From Blepharisma japonicum (Eukaryota > Ciliophora > Heterotrichea > Heterotrichida > Blepharismidae): 64,000 nucleotides of DNA. Below the pieces are notes generated by a model. The model was not told where the DNA came from. It saw only the letters and a program-made list of their open reading frames with translations, and did no database searches. The stretch covers positions 62,001-126,000 of the forward strand of contig CATKHK010000089.1 in the NCBI GenBank assembly GCA_949751835.1. The letters run 5' to 3'. A program made the translations under genes and the position numbers. This document shows, piece after piece, positions 34,280 through 47,937 of this stretch. Numbering within the stretch: the first letter of the stretch is position 1; each line of letters begins with the position of its first letter.

Positions 34280-36679
34280 AATATTTATTACCACATCTTT
34301 TAGTTTAAATTATGGCCAAGTAAAAATGTCAGGTAAAGATATGAACGCATATCGCTCTTAGAAAAATCCAGGGTATCAAGAAATTTCAAAAAAAATATAG
34401 CTTATTAGGTGAAAGGATAGGCAGACGATGAGAAAATTTTTGAAAATTTTAATTATTACAACATTTTTAATTATTTATTTTATGGTATTCAAAATTTCAT
34501 ATATAAGCAACATTAGATTAATCACTTGTATTTTGCTGATAATTGATGAAATTCAATTATAAGATATAATAGAATTACGAATTATAATTTTATAAATTTC
34601 TTTTATTATTTTATCCTTATATTCTATCTCAATAATTAAAGAATTATTAATAATTAATTCTCTTTTGATTAAATTTTATATAAATAAGGCACTAATTGTC
34701 TATCTAAAAGATTATTAATCATTTAGTCTATTTTCTTAAAATTTAAATAAAATAAGACTTGCTGACATTACTGATAATGGTGCTTCTATTTATAATTTCT
34801 AATAAGTGTCTGAAAACTTACAGCTCCAGTACGATTTTCTCAATAGATGCATAGAAAATTAATTATTAGCTTTATATTAGACAACAAATAATAAAAATTG
34901 CTTAAAAATTGTTTCATATTAAAACCATACTAAAAATGATGACGTAACAATTAGATTTTACAATAAATAAGAAAGCATTCAAATTATAGTCAAAAATGCT
35001 AGATAATTAGATAATAAATTATCTATTCCTAACAGAAGGCTTATTTATTAAAATATCAGGACTTTAAGAACTTTTAGAAAATCTTGATTTCATTAGAAGG
35101 AATTTGTTTTACATTCTAAATTTTAAATATTCGCGTTTACTCGACTTGCCATGCTCCAAGCTCTATTCAAAATTCAAAGACTCAAGTATTTGGGGTTTAG
35201 TTTATAATAATTAAAATTTTACTATAAGACATAAATATTTACTACTAAAGTGCATTGCTTTTGCAGAGTTAGTTACTTCACACCAATTGAAGAAGCATTT
35301 ATTGAAGATTATAAAATTTTTTATAGCAGAAAAATATTCTTTCCTGCTGATAAGCTGTGATTTAGATAGGATTAAAATTTGAAATATATTATTAATACTT
35401 ATTACTATGAAGTATTTAAGAGGTGAATATCAGGCATTAATGTGATCAATTGAGTATGATCTCATGGATTTTATATTGTGGGGGTAAAATTATGAATTGC
35501 CTAAATTTATTAGGCAAACTAGTTTTACTGATGCTTCGCTCGAAAAATTGAACAATTGATAGAGTTTGTTTTGAAAAGCTCGAATTGATTATATATAGCT
35601 GCTTTTCAGCTCTAATTTATCTATTTTAGAATTAATCGGTTATTTATCGATTTTATTTTTAAATTAGCAAAAATCAGACTGTAATAGGTATTAATCTCAT
35701 TTTAGTAAAATTTTAAAAGTGATTCAACCTTATAGTAGTAATTATCTAAAATTTTAGAATTATTGGTAAGCCTGCTTAATATAGCTTATGCACTCTGCTA
35801 ATTCCTATTGTGTGAGGTAGCAATCTCTATAGACTTTAATTGATAGATTCTTTCGCCCCATTATGCAAGAAAGAATAAAGATTTTTTATTAGTTTATAAA
35901 AGTAAATTTTAAATATATATTTAAAAAATATTCATTATTAAACAAATAAAAACAAGCTTTAAATTGAAATGTCCTGCCTATTATTTCTAAATAATAATTC
36001 ATTGACACCTCAATGTAAAATATCAAAAATAGTTGATAATTAAATGTGCTAACTTAAAATATTATTATCAATTAGGATAATAGTTTATTAAAAGTTCAAA
36101 ATTATAAATTACACATTAATTCGCTAACTTTAAAAATTTAGAAGTTTAATATTTATTAGTGTTTTTTAAAGATAAAGTTGTTAAAGAAAATAAAAATGAA
36201 ATATAAATAATACACTAATATGCAGGAAGCTAAATAATGAAAATTCCAGCTATTTCTTGCAATTAATTATTAAAGGCAAATTAAGAAAAAAAATAATAAA
36301 AGATGAAGCTTAAGTCCAAAAGATTAAATAAAAATCAACTGTTTGTTTTAAATTTTAAGTTATTCCACTGAATTGGATAATATTTTAATTCAAAATTTTT
36401 AATTTACAATCATAATTATATCATTTATTTTATAACAAATTCAGATTTTTCAAACATTTTTGTCAAAATAAAGCTTAATTTTAATTTCGTTTTCTGAGAA
36501 AATGATTTTAAATATAATAATACAGAACTTTGCAACTTCAGCTTTGCTTGGGTGCTTGTGAATATTTTTTTCAAAAAAAAAATAGTATTAAGTTTGGCTT
36601 TTATAAAATTTTATTGTAAATAACCTGAGGAGTCTATCAACTAGAGCAATTTGTAATATCTATCAACATATAATAGTAA
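34280..36679. other. Long AT-rich spacer upstream of gene B
   Basis: About 2.4 kb without a supported gene or RNA. The conserved upstream motif of the other family members is not recognisable here, which fits B being inactive. It also separates B from a 3' relic of another family member. Confidence 0.5.
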
Positions 36680-37019
36680 TTATGAAGAGTTAATAAGCTT
36701 AAATGGATCGCTACTAGTACGATCGCATACTGGATTATATTGACAAATTTTCATCCATGGATTAAACTGAGCTGCAGGGTCTTTGCACTTACAAGAACCA
36801 GTTTCAGTATTTAAGTACATTTTCTCAGAATCATGACACTCTGTACAAAATGAAGCTGAATAAATGCATTCAGCACAAGGCACTATGCAAGGTTGGCATC
36901 CTCCTAAGCTTGACAAATAATAACCGTCAACACATTGACAAGTTCTTGAGGCTTGATTAAAAGAAGCATAAGGATCCCCAGCATCTGCAAGTACCTGTGG
37001 CTGTATTTAAATACATATA
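36680..37019 (-). pseudogene. 3' relic of a Cys-rich surface protein gene
   Basis: About 340 bp match the last two modules of genes C-G (type II modules, 'FCTEC.D...MYLN..TGSC.CKD....FNPW.K.CQ'). An extra G at the 'CWDP' codon shifts the frame near 36978, and the match ends abruptly at about 37019. The Asn-rich family tail is replaced by unrelated sequence. A truncated, dead copy lying just downstream of gene C. Confidence 0.75.
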
Positions 37020-37607
37020 CCTTCTTTTTCAATTTTACTTATTCCATAAAACAATAATAATAAAATACATCTAACTTTGTTTAAATAGTATTTTATGTAC
37101 TCCAAAATTTAAAAAAGTCGGCTCTGAATCAGTTAATTAGAGTCTCAAGTAGAAAAAATTGATTAAATTTCTATTATGTAATAATATAGCTTGAAATTAA
37201 TAATTTTAAATATTAAGGAAACAAATATTTTTATAATTTTAAAGTCTTAAAACCCCATTTGATATAAATAAGAGACTTATCATCAAATGATATTTAAAAA
37301 AAATTATATTCAGCAAAAATAATGCTAAGCAATACGATAATATTGTTATATTATTTTCATTATGAATTTTTATACATTATAAATGGAAATTATAAGATAT
37401 ATAATATTGATGCAAGCTAAAATATTATTTATTTTTATTGATTAAAACTTCATAATTATTAGTTTTGCATTTTATTTTTGCTGCTTTTAAAATATATTTG
37501 TTAATCCAATTATTTTAGTCGATATAAAAATTCTCTTGAAAAAAGGTTTTATTAATAGAATCTTATTTGGTTAAATTTTGAATACTGATTTAAAAATATT
37601 ATCTAAA
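37020..37607. other. AT-rich spacer downstream of gene C
   Basis: No gene. It shares short blocks with the 3' flanks of D-G (the ATCTAAATTAT.TAA stretch just before the stop codon). Confidence 0.5.
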
Positions 37608-40600
37608 TTATATAAAGTGTTTAGGGTATATATTGGTGATATTGATATTGGTTATATTGTTGTAATTGTTGTATATAATTGTTTCGCAGCTAGTACAATT
37701 ACAACTTGAGCTAGTTTGGCACGCTTTAACCCATGGATTAAATTGAGAACCAGAGTTTTTACATTCACAAGAGCCTGTAGTTATATTTAAATTCATATTA
37801 GCAAAATCATCACACTCTGTACAAAAGGTGGCTGAAGTAGAGCACTGAGCACAAGGCGGCATACACATTTGGCATACTCCTGAACTTGACAAATAATAGC
37901 CTTGAATACATTGGCAAGTGCCAGAGGTTTGATTGAAAGAAGCATAAGGATCCCAGCATCTGCAAGTTCCCATGACAGTATTCAAATACATATTCCCTGG
38001 ATCATTGCATGCAGTGCAAAAGTTATTTGAAGAGCATTGGGCGCATTGTGGAGGACACTGTGGGATTGGAGAACAAATATAAGCTGAGCTGTAATAGTAG
38101 CCGGGGTTACAGACACAAGAACCAGCAGTCAAAGTAGACTGAGCAGGACATTGACAAGCAGGAGCTGCTGACATATGAATTGGATCTATACAAGTATCGC
38201 AGGTGTTTGGATTTGTGTCACAGGTAGCACATTGGACTGGGCATTGAGAACAAGTGGTAGCTGTGGTGTAATAGTAGCCAGGATTGCAGACACAAATAAC
38301 ACCAATCAAGGTAGACTGAGCAGGACATTGGCAAGTCGGAGCTGCTGACATATGAATTGGATCTATACAAGTATCGCAGGTGTTTGGATTTGTGTCACAG
38401 GTAGCACATTGGACTGGACATCGAGAACAAGTGGAAGCTGAGCTGTAATAGTATCCAGTGTTACATTGGCAAATGTTTCCGTTTTGGTATGCATTTGCAG
38501 GACAAGCACATGAAGGAGCAGCTGACATATGGACAGTATCAATACAACTAAGACAGTTTCCTGCTGAACCAGTACAACTTTGACAATTATTCTGGCATGC
38601 TGAGCATATAGTATTTGAACTATAAAAGTACCCAAAATTGCAAACACAAGTATTCCCAGAAGTTAAAAATGCTGAATTAGCAGGACATGCACAACTAGGA
38701 GCAGGTGACATATGAGTTGCATCTTTGCATGTAAGACAAATATGTGCAGCTATATCACAGGTTGCACAGTTATATTGGCAAACAGAACAAACGGTAGCAG
38801 AGCTAAAATAATAGCCAGTACTGCATGCACAGGTTTTACCTGCCAAGTATCCATTTGAAGGGCAAGAACAATTTGGAGCAGGAGTCATATGAGTAGTATC
38901 TGTACAAGAATCGCAATTGGCTTGAGTATTATGGCAAGTCGCACAGTTATTATTACAAGCAGCGCAGGTTGTAGTCGAATTATAAAAATATCCAGCAATG
39001 CAGGTACATGAGCCATTACTAAGAATTGAATTAGATGGACAAGCACATGTAGGTGCTGCTGACATATGAACTGTATCAATGCAGGTTAAACAAGCAGTTC
39101 CAATGTTACAAGTCGCACAATTAATAGGACATGTAGAACATACAGTAGCTGAAGAGTAATAATAGCCTGAATTGCAAACACATGAGGATCCACTAAGTGA
39201 TGAGAAAGATGGGCAGCTGCAACTAGGCGCTGCGCTCATATGGGTTGTGTCTACGCAAGTTCAACATGATGAAGCTGATACTCCGCAGGTAAAACAATTT
39301 GCTTGGCATGGAGAACATTCAGTGTTACTTGAGAAATAATATCCTGTATTGCAAAAACATGTTCCTGCAAACACATGCGAGTTACTTGGACAGCTGCATG
39401 AAGGAGGTGCCATATGAACAGTATCAGTGCAGGTATCACACGTAGTAGGGCTTGTATCACAGGTTGCGCAGCTCCCTTGGCATGGAGAACAAGTATTTGC
39501 ACTAGAAAAATAAAAGCCTGACGTACATACGCAGGAATTTCCCTTAAGAGAAGATACATTTGGGCATTGACAATTGGGAGCTGTCATATGAATTGGATCA
39601 ATACAGGATAAACAAGCAGTTCCAGAAGAGCAAGTTTCACAGTTAGTTTGGCATGCAGCGCAGTAAGTATTTGATGAGAAATAGTATCCAGCATTGCAAA
39701 CACAAGAACCTGCGGTAAGCACAGAATTTGCCGGGCAATTACAGTTAGGAATACCAGAGCTGTGAACTTGGTCAGTGCATGAAGAGCATTCGTTACTATC
39801 TACAGTACAAGTAGCACATTGAGGATTGCATGCGGAGCATACAGTATTTGAGGTATAATAGTATCCAGGGTTGCATATACAAAAACCTCCAATAATACTT
39901 GAATTTGCTGGACAAGCGCATGCAGGAGCAGCTGACATATGGGTTGGATCAGAGCACATCAAGCAGTTTGCCGCTGAATTTTGACATGTATTACAATTTT
40001 GATTGCATGCAGTACAAGTAGTGCTGGAACTATAGAAATACCCAGAATTGCAAATACAGCTACCTTGAATAAGAGCTGAGTTTGCAGGGCAAGAGCATGC
40101 TGGTGCAGCGCTCATATGGATTGAATCAATACAGGTGAGACAATTTGAATTAGAATTAGAACATGTAGCGCAATTTGTGGCACATGCTGAGCAGACAGTA
40201 TTTGAGCTGAAATAGTACCCTGTGTTGCAAACACAAACTGGCCCTGTAAGTGCTGAGTTAGGTGGACAGAAACACCCTGGCGCAGTTGACATATGAACAG
40301 TATCAGAACATGTTAAGCAGAAATCAGTTTGAGCACAAGTCATGCAAGGATAGTGGCAGACTAGAAGAAGTGGCTGGTATTTCAGATTTTCTAAGCTTTC
40401 TTCTAGTTCTTTGGCATATTTTTGGCTTTCTCCATTAAAAATAGCATTAATGATAGCTCTGTTTAGCAAGCTAACTTTTTTGTCTTCATCAAATCCTTGG
40501 TATATTTTTCGATCGACCTTAATTTCAATGCTTTTAAGCTGGTTATCACTGGAAAACTCGCAGGCTTTAAAACTGGTAGAATTCTGTATAAAAGTGTCGC

Positions 40601-40985
40601 TTATTGAGAAAAACACGACTAAATCTGCTTCAATTTCTTCGAGCTTCATGTAATTATCTAACTGAATACCCTTGCAAAGATTTTTCTCGCCAAGTTTAAG
40701 AGGCTTAGCTTGTGGCTTGACAAATAAGACTTGTGATAAAATTTCTGTTGCTTTATAGGCTGAGTCTTCTAAATCTTCCAATAAATCATCCAGGTCTTCA
40801 GACATGGAATTAATTTCTACATAAATCCGAGCTGATCTGTAAATTTCTTTATAGCTGCTTGATTCAGCTTGGATTTTGGGAAGAAATTGTGGATAATCCT
40901 TAGAAGAAAAAACGGAAGAGCCAGAAGAGAAACCAATTCCTAAGAGGACAAGCAATGCAAAGGTGGATTTTATTACCATATTCAT
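37608..40985 (-). CDS. Gene C: secreted Cys-rich protein with pseudo-leishmanolysin head
   Basis: 1125 aa from ATG 40985 to TAA, one frame if the TGA at 39261-39263 is Trp (it stands in a 'SSCWTC' position where sisters have Leu). Signal peptide (MNMVIKSTFALLVLLGIGF); head of about 200 aa with leishmanolysin-like 'ADLVVFFSISD...SFKACEF' and 'NRAIINAIF' in place of HExxH; about 15 Cys-rich modules; two type II modules; tail with Asn-Ile-Thr repeats (potential N-glycosylation) and no anchor. Two adjacent modules near 38170-38430 are almost identical. Inferred secreted or coat protein. Confidence 0.85.
38170..38430 (-). repeat. Recent tandem duplication of one Cys-rich module in gene C
   Basis: About 70 bp starting at 38170 recur without change at 38347, an offset of 177 bp or 59 residues, which is exactly one module. 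This gives the repeat period of the family directly. Confidence 0.8.
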
Positions 40986-41085
40986 TATTACCACATATTT
41001 GAGTTCAAAATATAGCCAAGCAAAGAAGAGTGCTAAATATATAAAAGGAGATATTTATCTCAGTGTTATCGGGAGTTTTCAGAAA
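40986..41085 (-). promoter_or_regulatory. Gene C upstream region
   Basis: A TATA-like block shared with D-G (minus strand GGCTATATTTTGAACTC, 41001-41017) lies 16-32 bp before the ATG. A second shared motif (plus strand TCGGGAGTTTTCAGAAA, 41069-41085) lies about 90 bp upstream. Confidence 0.5.
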
Positions 41086-42737
41086 TAAAGTGATAATTTA
41101 AAAATTTAAACTAAAGAAGAGAAACAATTGTGGGAAGATTTTTATATAATTAAAGCAAATTTATTATAATTGAAATTATGACATATCAAATTTTGGCAAC
41201 AATTTTTATAGGAATTATTTAGAGTCAGTTAGTTGATTAAATTAATTATGTAACATAATAAATATTAAATAATTAGAAGCTCATAAACATTTATGTCATT
41301 TTTTATACTTATAGTGCTAGTATTTTCTATCCCTGAAATCTAGTAAATAACTAATAAAAGTCTATTCAATTTTCACTTTATTTTTCACAAAATGCTTGCA
41401 AACAAGATGATAGTGATATTTCTAGGTCATAAGCCAATAGATATTACCGATCTTTGATAATATGAGCATCTTATTTTAGGCTCAAATATAACTTGTGTAT
41501 ATTTTTTGATTTTATACGTCTCCCCTGATTCATTTGGGGTTTGTTTTATCAAGTTAATTGGTGGAGCAAACTCTCTTAGTGGTAAAGATGCAGCATAACT
41601 CAATTTCTACTTTGGGATCGGGATGAGCCAAATCCAAATCTTACATGACTACACTAGAAAATAAATAAAAATCAACGCGCTTCAAAAAATTTGCTCTCAG
41701 AAATTACATAAAGAATGATCATATAAATCTATTTTCCTGATTTCTAAAATGCTCTAAATTTTAGAATAAGTTATTTTTTAAAAAATTTGCAGAGAGTCTT
41801 TGCTTTTAGCCTATTTGAAGTAATGATGCTTAATACTCTAGATTTTTAGCTTCCCTTTTACTGGTTATAATACTTCGACCAAACCCAAAACGTAAAGCAT
41901 AAAAAATTTTAAGAGTAGTAATGTCAAAATTATTGAGAATAAAGTAAATATTGTGTTATATACCAATTTTAAGGCAGAAAAGATCAAAATTGAATCAAAA
42001 ATGAGAAGGAACTGTGCATTGTAGTGCTCTAAGTGATGATGGAGGACTCAAGTAGACAAAGCAGGAGGAAGTAGAGAAAAAACGAGCAAAACGGCAGCTA
42101 AGGAATTTGAGGGCAAAATTATGAAGCAAAGATCATTAGATACTTATTTTTAAGAAAACAAATAAGGATTTGCTGTGGGCTCTGCCTGCTGAATAATATG
42201 ATGATGATGCTTTTTCTTCAAAGTTGAAAATTACCTAACTAAATATTTAGTCTGTTGGCTTTATTGAGCGCTAGACTAACTGTTCACAACTAGACGATTT
42301 TCCAGTAAGAAGATTGCCAGAATAGGGCGCTGGTCGTGTGAAGGGTTAAAAAGTTACTGGTGTTCATAAAATCCGACCGGATTATATACTTTTATGATTT
42401 TGAAATTGACAAAAATCATCTGATATAAATAAAAGATTATCAGAAAATGGAATTCGTTAAAAATTAATATCAATATAAATAATGTTTGAGCAATTCTTTA
42501 CATATTGTAAATTGATCAATGTTAATGGTATATACTGCAAGCTAAACTGCTACTTTCTATAATATTTTTATAAATTAAAGCTTTTTGCTTACTAATTTTA
42601 TTTATATTCTTGCTTCTTTTTAAATTGCTTTTTATTTATTGTCGATAAAATATCTCCTGCTGAAAGAGAAAGTCAAGTTGCCATAATAGAATATTCATTG
42701 CTTAAATTTTAAACACTCATTAAAGCTATTATTTAAA
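41086..42737. other. Spacer between genes C and D
   Basis: No gene. Much of it is homologous to the other C-G spacers (for example 'CAAATTTTGGCAACAA' and the 'GAGAATAAAGTAAATATTGTG' block). About 42010-42400 is unique to this spacer and has less AT-rich, non-repetitive sequence of unknown origin. Confidence 0.5.
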
Positions 42738-45700
42738 TTATCTAAGTATTTTGGAATAGGAGTTGATGACATTGGTTACATTGATGTAATCGTATGTATT
42801 TATTTCGTAGCTATTACAACTGCAGGCAGAGTTAGGTATACAAGCTTTAGCCCATGGATTAAATTGAGATTCAGAGTCTTTGCATGTACAAGATCCTGTA
42901 GCCATATTTAAGTTCATATTAGAAAAATCATCACACACCGTGCAAAAAGTAGCTGAAAGAGAGCACTGAGCACAAGGGGGTATGCAAATCTGGCATACTC
43001 CTAAACTTGACAAATAATAGCCTTGAATGCATTGGCAAGTTCCAGAGGTCTGATTGAAAGTGGCATATTGGTCCCAACATCTGCAAGTTCCATTCTCAGG
43101 ATTCAAATACATATTATCAGGATCATTGCATGAAGAACAAAAGTTATTTGAAGAGCATTTGGCACATTGTGGAGGACATTGAAACGTTGGAGAGCAGGTA
43201 TTAGGATTGCTGTAATAATATCCAGGGTTGCATTGGCAAGTATTTCCATTTAGATATGCATTTTCTGGGCAAGCACATGTAGGAGGAGCTGACATATGAG
43301 TAGTATCAATACAGGCATTGCAATTAGCAGCTGAATTTGTGCATCCTGCACAATTATTATTGCATGGTGAGCAGACAGTTGTACTACTGAAATAATAGCC
43401 TGCATTGCAAACACATGAACCATTATTTAAGCTACTTAGAGCCGGACAAGCACATGCAGGAGCAGCTGTCATATGAACTGTATCACTACAGATGACACAG
43501 TTTGATGCTGAAACAGTGCAGGCTTGGCAATTAATCTGGCATGCTGAGCATACAGTATTTGAGCTGTAAAAGTATCCAGTATTGCAAACACAAGAACTCC
43601 CTATAAGGACCGAATTGTTAGGGCATAAGCATGCAGGAGCAGCTGACATATGAGTAGTGTCCTGGCAGGTATTACAATTACTAGAGCTTGAGCCGCAACT
43701 GGCACAGTTAGGTTGGCAAGCAGAGCAAACAGTATTAGAGCTAAAATAATAGCCTAAATTACAAGCACAACTGTTTCCAAATAAGCTTGCATTTGCAGGG
43801 CAAGCACATGTTGGGGCTGCAGACATGTGGACAGTGTCTATACAAGAGCCGCAATTGGTTGAAGTGATAGAGCAACTACCACATTGTGAAGCACAAGTCG
43901 AACAAACACTATTTGAGCTGAAGTATAAGCCTATATTACAAGTGCAAGTTCCAGCAACCAAAGCTGAATTAGCTGGACATGCACAGGTTGGAGGATTTCC
44001 CATATGGACAGTATCAATGCAGACTGAGCAAGTAGAGTCAGAGACAGTGCAGGCAGAACACTGAGGAGAGCAAGGGCTACAATATCCATTAGCAGAGAAA
44101 TAGTAACCTGTATTGCAAGCACATTGTCCATTAACATTTACTACAGAGTTAGCTGGGCAAGCACAAGTAGGAGCCGCTGTCATATGAGTGGTATCAGTAC
44201 AGGTTATGCAGTTAGAAGCTGTATTAGAACAAGTCGCACAGTTACTATTACAAGCGGCACAAATCGTAGTAGTCTGGTAGAAATACCCATTAATGCAGGT
44301 GCATACATTATTGTTGAGGACTGAGTTAGATGGACAAGAACAAGTAGGGGCTGCTGTCATATGGATTGTATCAATACAAGTTAAACAAACAGTTCCAGTG
44401 CTACAAGTCGCACAGTTTGAAGGGCATGCAGAGCATACAGTATTTGAAGTGTAATAATAACCTGCATTGCAAACACATTGAACTCCAGTAAGTGTTGAGG
44501 AAGATGGGCAGCTACAATTAGGCGGTGAGCTCATATGGACTGTGTCTATGCATGTTAAGCATGAAGAAGCAGACCCTGAGCAACTTCCACAATTAGTTTG
44601 GCATGGGAAACAAGTGCTTGGAATCGCAAAATAATAGCCTGTATTGCATACACAGGAATTTCCTTGTAGAGAAGAAGATGAAGGACAACTGCATTTAGGA
44701 GCTGCTGTCATATGGATTGGATCAATACATGTTAAACAAGGATTAGTAGAAGAACAAGTTGCACAATTAGTTTGGCATGCAGTGCATACAGTTAGTTGTG
44801 AAAAATAGTATCCAATGTCGCAAACACAAGAGCCTGAGATAAGCGTAGAATGTTTTGGGCAGTTACAGTAAGGAGTGCCTGAGCTGTGATTTTTGTCAGT
44901 GCATGAAGAACAATTGCTACTAGATCCAGAGCAAGTAGCACATTGAGGATTGCATGCGGTACATACAGTATTTGAGGCTCAATAGTATCCAGATGGGCAA
45001 ACACAAGAACTTTCAGTAAGCTTTGAATTTGTTGGACAAGAACATGCTGGAGCTGACATATGAGTTGGATCAGGGCATGTCAAACAATTATCTGCAGATA
45101 CTGCACATGTCACACAATTTTTATTGCATGCAGAGCATTTGGTGTTGGCACTATAGTAATACCCAGAATTGCAAGTGCAGGTACCTTGAGTGAGTTTTGA
45201 GTTATTAGGGCAATTACAGTATGGTTTACTGCTCATATGGACCGGATCAACACAAGTTAAACAATCTGTAGAATCGTCTTCACAAGTAGCGCAATTGCTG
45301 GCACATGCTGCACAATGATAATTATTGCTGTAATAGTAGCCTGTATTGCAGACACAATTTCCGTTTGTAAGTACTGAATTATATGGACAAACACACAATG
45401 GAGGGTCTGACATATGAGTAGGATCAGTACAGGTAGTACAATAAGTTCCAATACAGCTTGCACATTGAGGATCGCATGCAAGGCAATTACTATCACTAAG
45501 GTAATAGCCCGTATGGCAGCTAAAACAAGAAGTAAATGATGTCGACGAGCAAGTTTTGCAAGGCGACTTGCAGGCTGTAGAAATTGGTTGATATTTCAGA
45601 TTTTCTAAGCTTTCTTCGAGCTCTTTAGCATAATTTTCGCTTTTTCCATTAAAAATGATGCTAATGATCGCTTTGTTTAGCAAGCTGACTTTTTTGTCTG

Positions 45701-46199
45701 CATTGAGTTCTTGGTATATTTTTCGATCGACCTTAATTTCAATGCTCTTAAGCTGATTATCACTGGAGAACTCACAGACTTTAGCGCTGGTTGAGTTCTG
45801 TATAAAATTGTCACTTAAAGAGAAAAATACGGCTAAATCTGCTTCAAGTTCTTTGAGCTTCATGTAAGTATCTAACTGAATGCTCTTGCAAAGATTTTTC
45901 TCTCCAAGTTTAAGAGGCTGAGCTTGTGGCTTGACGAATAAGACTTGTGATAAAATTTCTGCTGCTTTATAAGCTGAGTCTTCTAAATCTTCCAATAAAT
46001 CATCCATGTCTCCAGACATTGAATTAATTTCTACATAAATCCGAGCTGATCTGTAAACTTCTTTATAACTGCTTGATTCAGCTTGGATTTTGGGAAGAAA
46101 TTGTGGATAATCCTTAGAAGAAGAGGCAGGTGAGGAAGAAGAGAGACCAATTCCTAAAAGAACAAACAAGGCAAAGGTGGATTTCTTTATCATATTCAT
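42738..46199 (-). CDS. Gene D: secreted Cys-rich protein with pseudo-leishmanolysin head
   Basis: 1153 aa from ATG 46199 to TAA, with one TGA read as Trp (44979-44981, in 'GYYWASNT' where sisters have Ser). Signal peptide (MNMIKKSTFALFVLLGIGL); head to about residue 205 ('ELEADLAVFFSLSD', 'NKAIISIIF' instead of HExxH); about 15 HM modules; two type II modules; tail YDYINVTNVINSYSKILR. No anchor. Order and spacing match E, F and G, so C-G are a tandem array. The role is inferred from composition: extracellular, disulphide-rich, repeat-based. Confidence 0.85.
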
Positions 46200-46306
46200 T
46201 ATTACCACATATTTGAGTTCAAAATATAGCTAAGCAAAGAAGAGTGTTAATTACATAAAAGAGAAATTTATCTCAGAAAATTAGTGGAATCGGGAGTCTT
46301 CAGAAA
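46200..46306 (-). promoter_or_regulatory. Gene D upstream region
   Basis: Carries the shared TATA-like block close to the ATG and the upstream motif TCGGGAGTCTTCAGAAA (plus strand, 46290-46306), about 90 bp from the start. Confidence 0.5.
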
Positions 46307-47937
46307 AATAGCGATAATTTAAAAATTTGAGTTAAAGAAGATAAATAATTTTTGGAAGATTTTTAATATAATTATAGCAAATTGAATTATGATAAACCAA
46401 ATTTTGGCAACAAATTTTTATAGGAATTATTTGAGGTAGTTGATGAAATTCAATTACGGAACATAGTAAATATTGAATAATTAGAAGCTCATAAACATTT
46501 ATTTAATTTATTAGACTTGATTTTCAACTATTTTCTATCCTTGTAATTAAGTAAAATACCTAATAAAAAGAATATTCAATTTTCCGCTTTGATTCTATTT
46601 ATTTTTGCACAAAATAGACTTATAGTGATACATCTAGATCATAAACCAATATATATTATAATGTTTGATAATAAGAAGATCTTATTTTTAGGCTTTAAAT
46701 AACTGAATTTTTCACTTTTGGGATAGAGATAAACCATATTCAATCTTATATGACTAGAAAATAGTGTTTTCTGAGATTGCATAAAAAGTGATCATATAAG
46801 TCTAGGTTTACAATAAAATAAATATGAAATCCAAATTTTAAAAAATTAAATTAACTTTCAAGTATGCAATAAAAGAAAAATAGAATATCTATTTCAAAAT
46901 TTCTCAAATGCTCTAAATATTAGGGACAATTATTTTTAAAAATAACTTGCAGAGAATCCTTCCTTTTAGCCTATTTGAAGTAATTCTGCTTAATACTCTG
47001 AATGTTTAGCTTTCCATTTACTGGTTATAATTCTCCAGCCGCAACTCAAAAGTCAAATATAAGGAATTTTAAGTATAGTAATGCCTAAATTATTGAGAAT
47101 AAAGTAAATATTGTGTTATGTATCGATTTTAAAGTAGAGAAAATCAAAATTGAATCAAAAATAAAAATTAGATCAACAAAAATGTTAAAAAGAATAAATA
47201 GATCATGATTTTGATTTTTAAAAGATTTTTAGTTTTTATATTTCCCCATTATCTTCTTACACTTTTCATCTTCAATTTGAAGCAGCTAAATAATTTCTTT
47301 TTTTTAAAAATTTTTTCGAATTTCTTAAGCTTCATGATCAGCTTAATATTCTACTGTCATCTATGGGGATTAAAATAGTTTATTATAATCACTTGTTTAA
47401 GAGAATCTAGATCCATAAACATATTTTATTTGTGAACACAATACTTTTTATGCTACGCTCAAGCAATTCAGCTATGTAAATAATGAATTAGATGGAGATA
47501 GCGTTTGAAAAGAGCAGGTGAGCTTCTGAATTTTCCATAAATCCTTGAACTTTAATCCGATTTTATTTTAGATTTTTGAAATAAATGAAATTTAGTAATT
47601 GAAAAGAGTAAGAAATGAGAGGTCATGATCAAATATAAAGGCTGTTAAAATATCGAGCTGAGATACATAAAGAAAAAATGGGTGTTTCAACTCAGTAAAT
47701 TTATCATATTTTTAACAAACTTGAAGCTAAAATACTATTTTCTATAATATTTTTTATTAGTCAAAACTTCTTATTTAATAATTTTTATTTATATCTTGAA
47801 TTTTTAAATTATCATTTATTTATTGTCGATGAAATGTCTTCTGTTGAACGAATAAATCAAGTTTCTATTAAACAGAATATTTATTTATTAAATTGTAAAC
47901 ACTCATTAAAGCTATTATCTAAATTATCTAACTTAAG
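46307..47937. other. Spacer between genes D and E
   Basis: No gene or RNA seen. Homologous along much of its length to the spacers E-F and F-G, and in part to C-D. The final 50 bp (CACTCATTAAAGCTATTATC and following) are the conserved 3' flank of the family. Confidence 0.5.

Noticed and set aside
41560-41680. tRNA-like stretch (D-arm-like AGTGGTAAA)
   Set aside because: No acceptor or T-arm pairing and no usable B box; the matching spacer sequence near 46700 has drifted freely.
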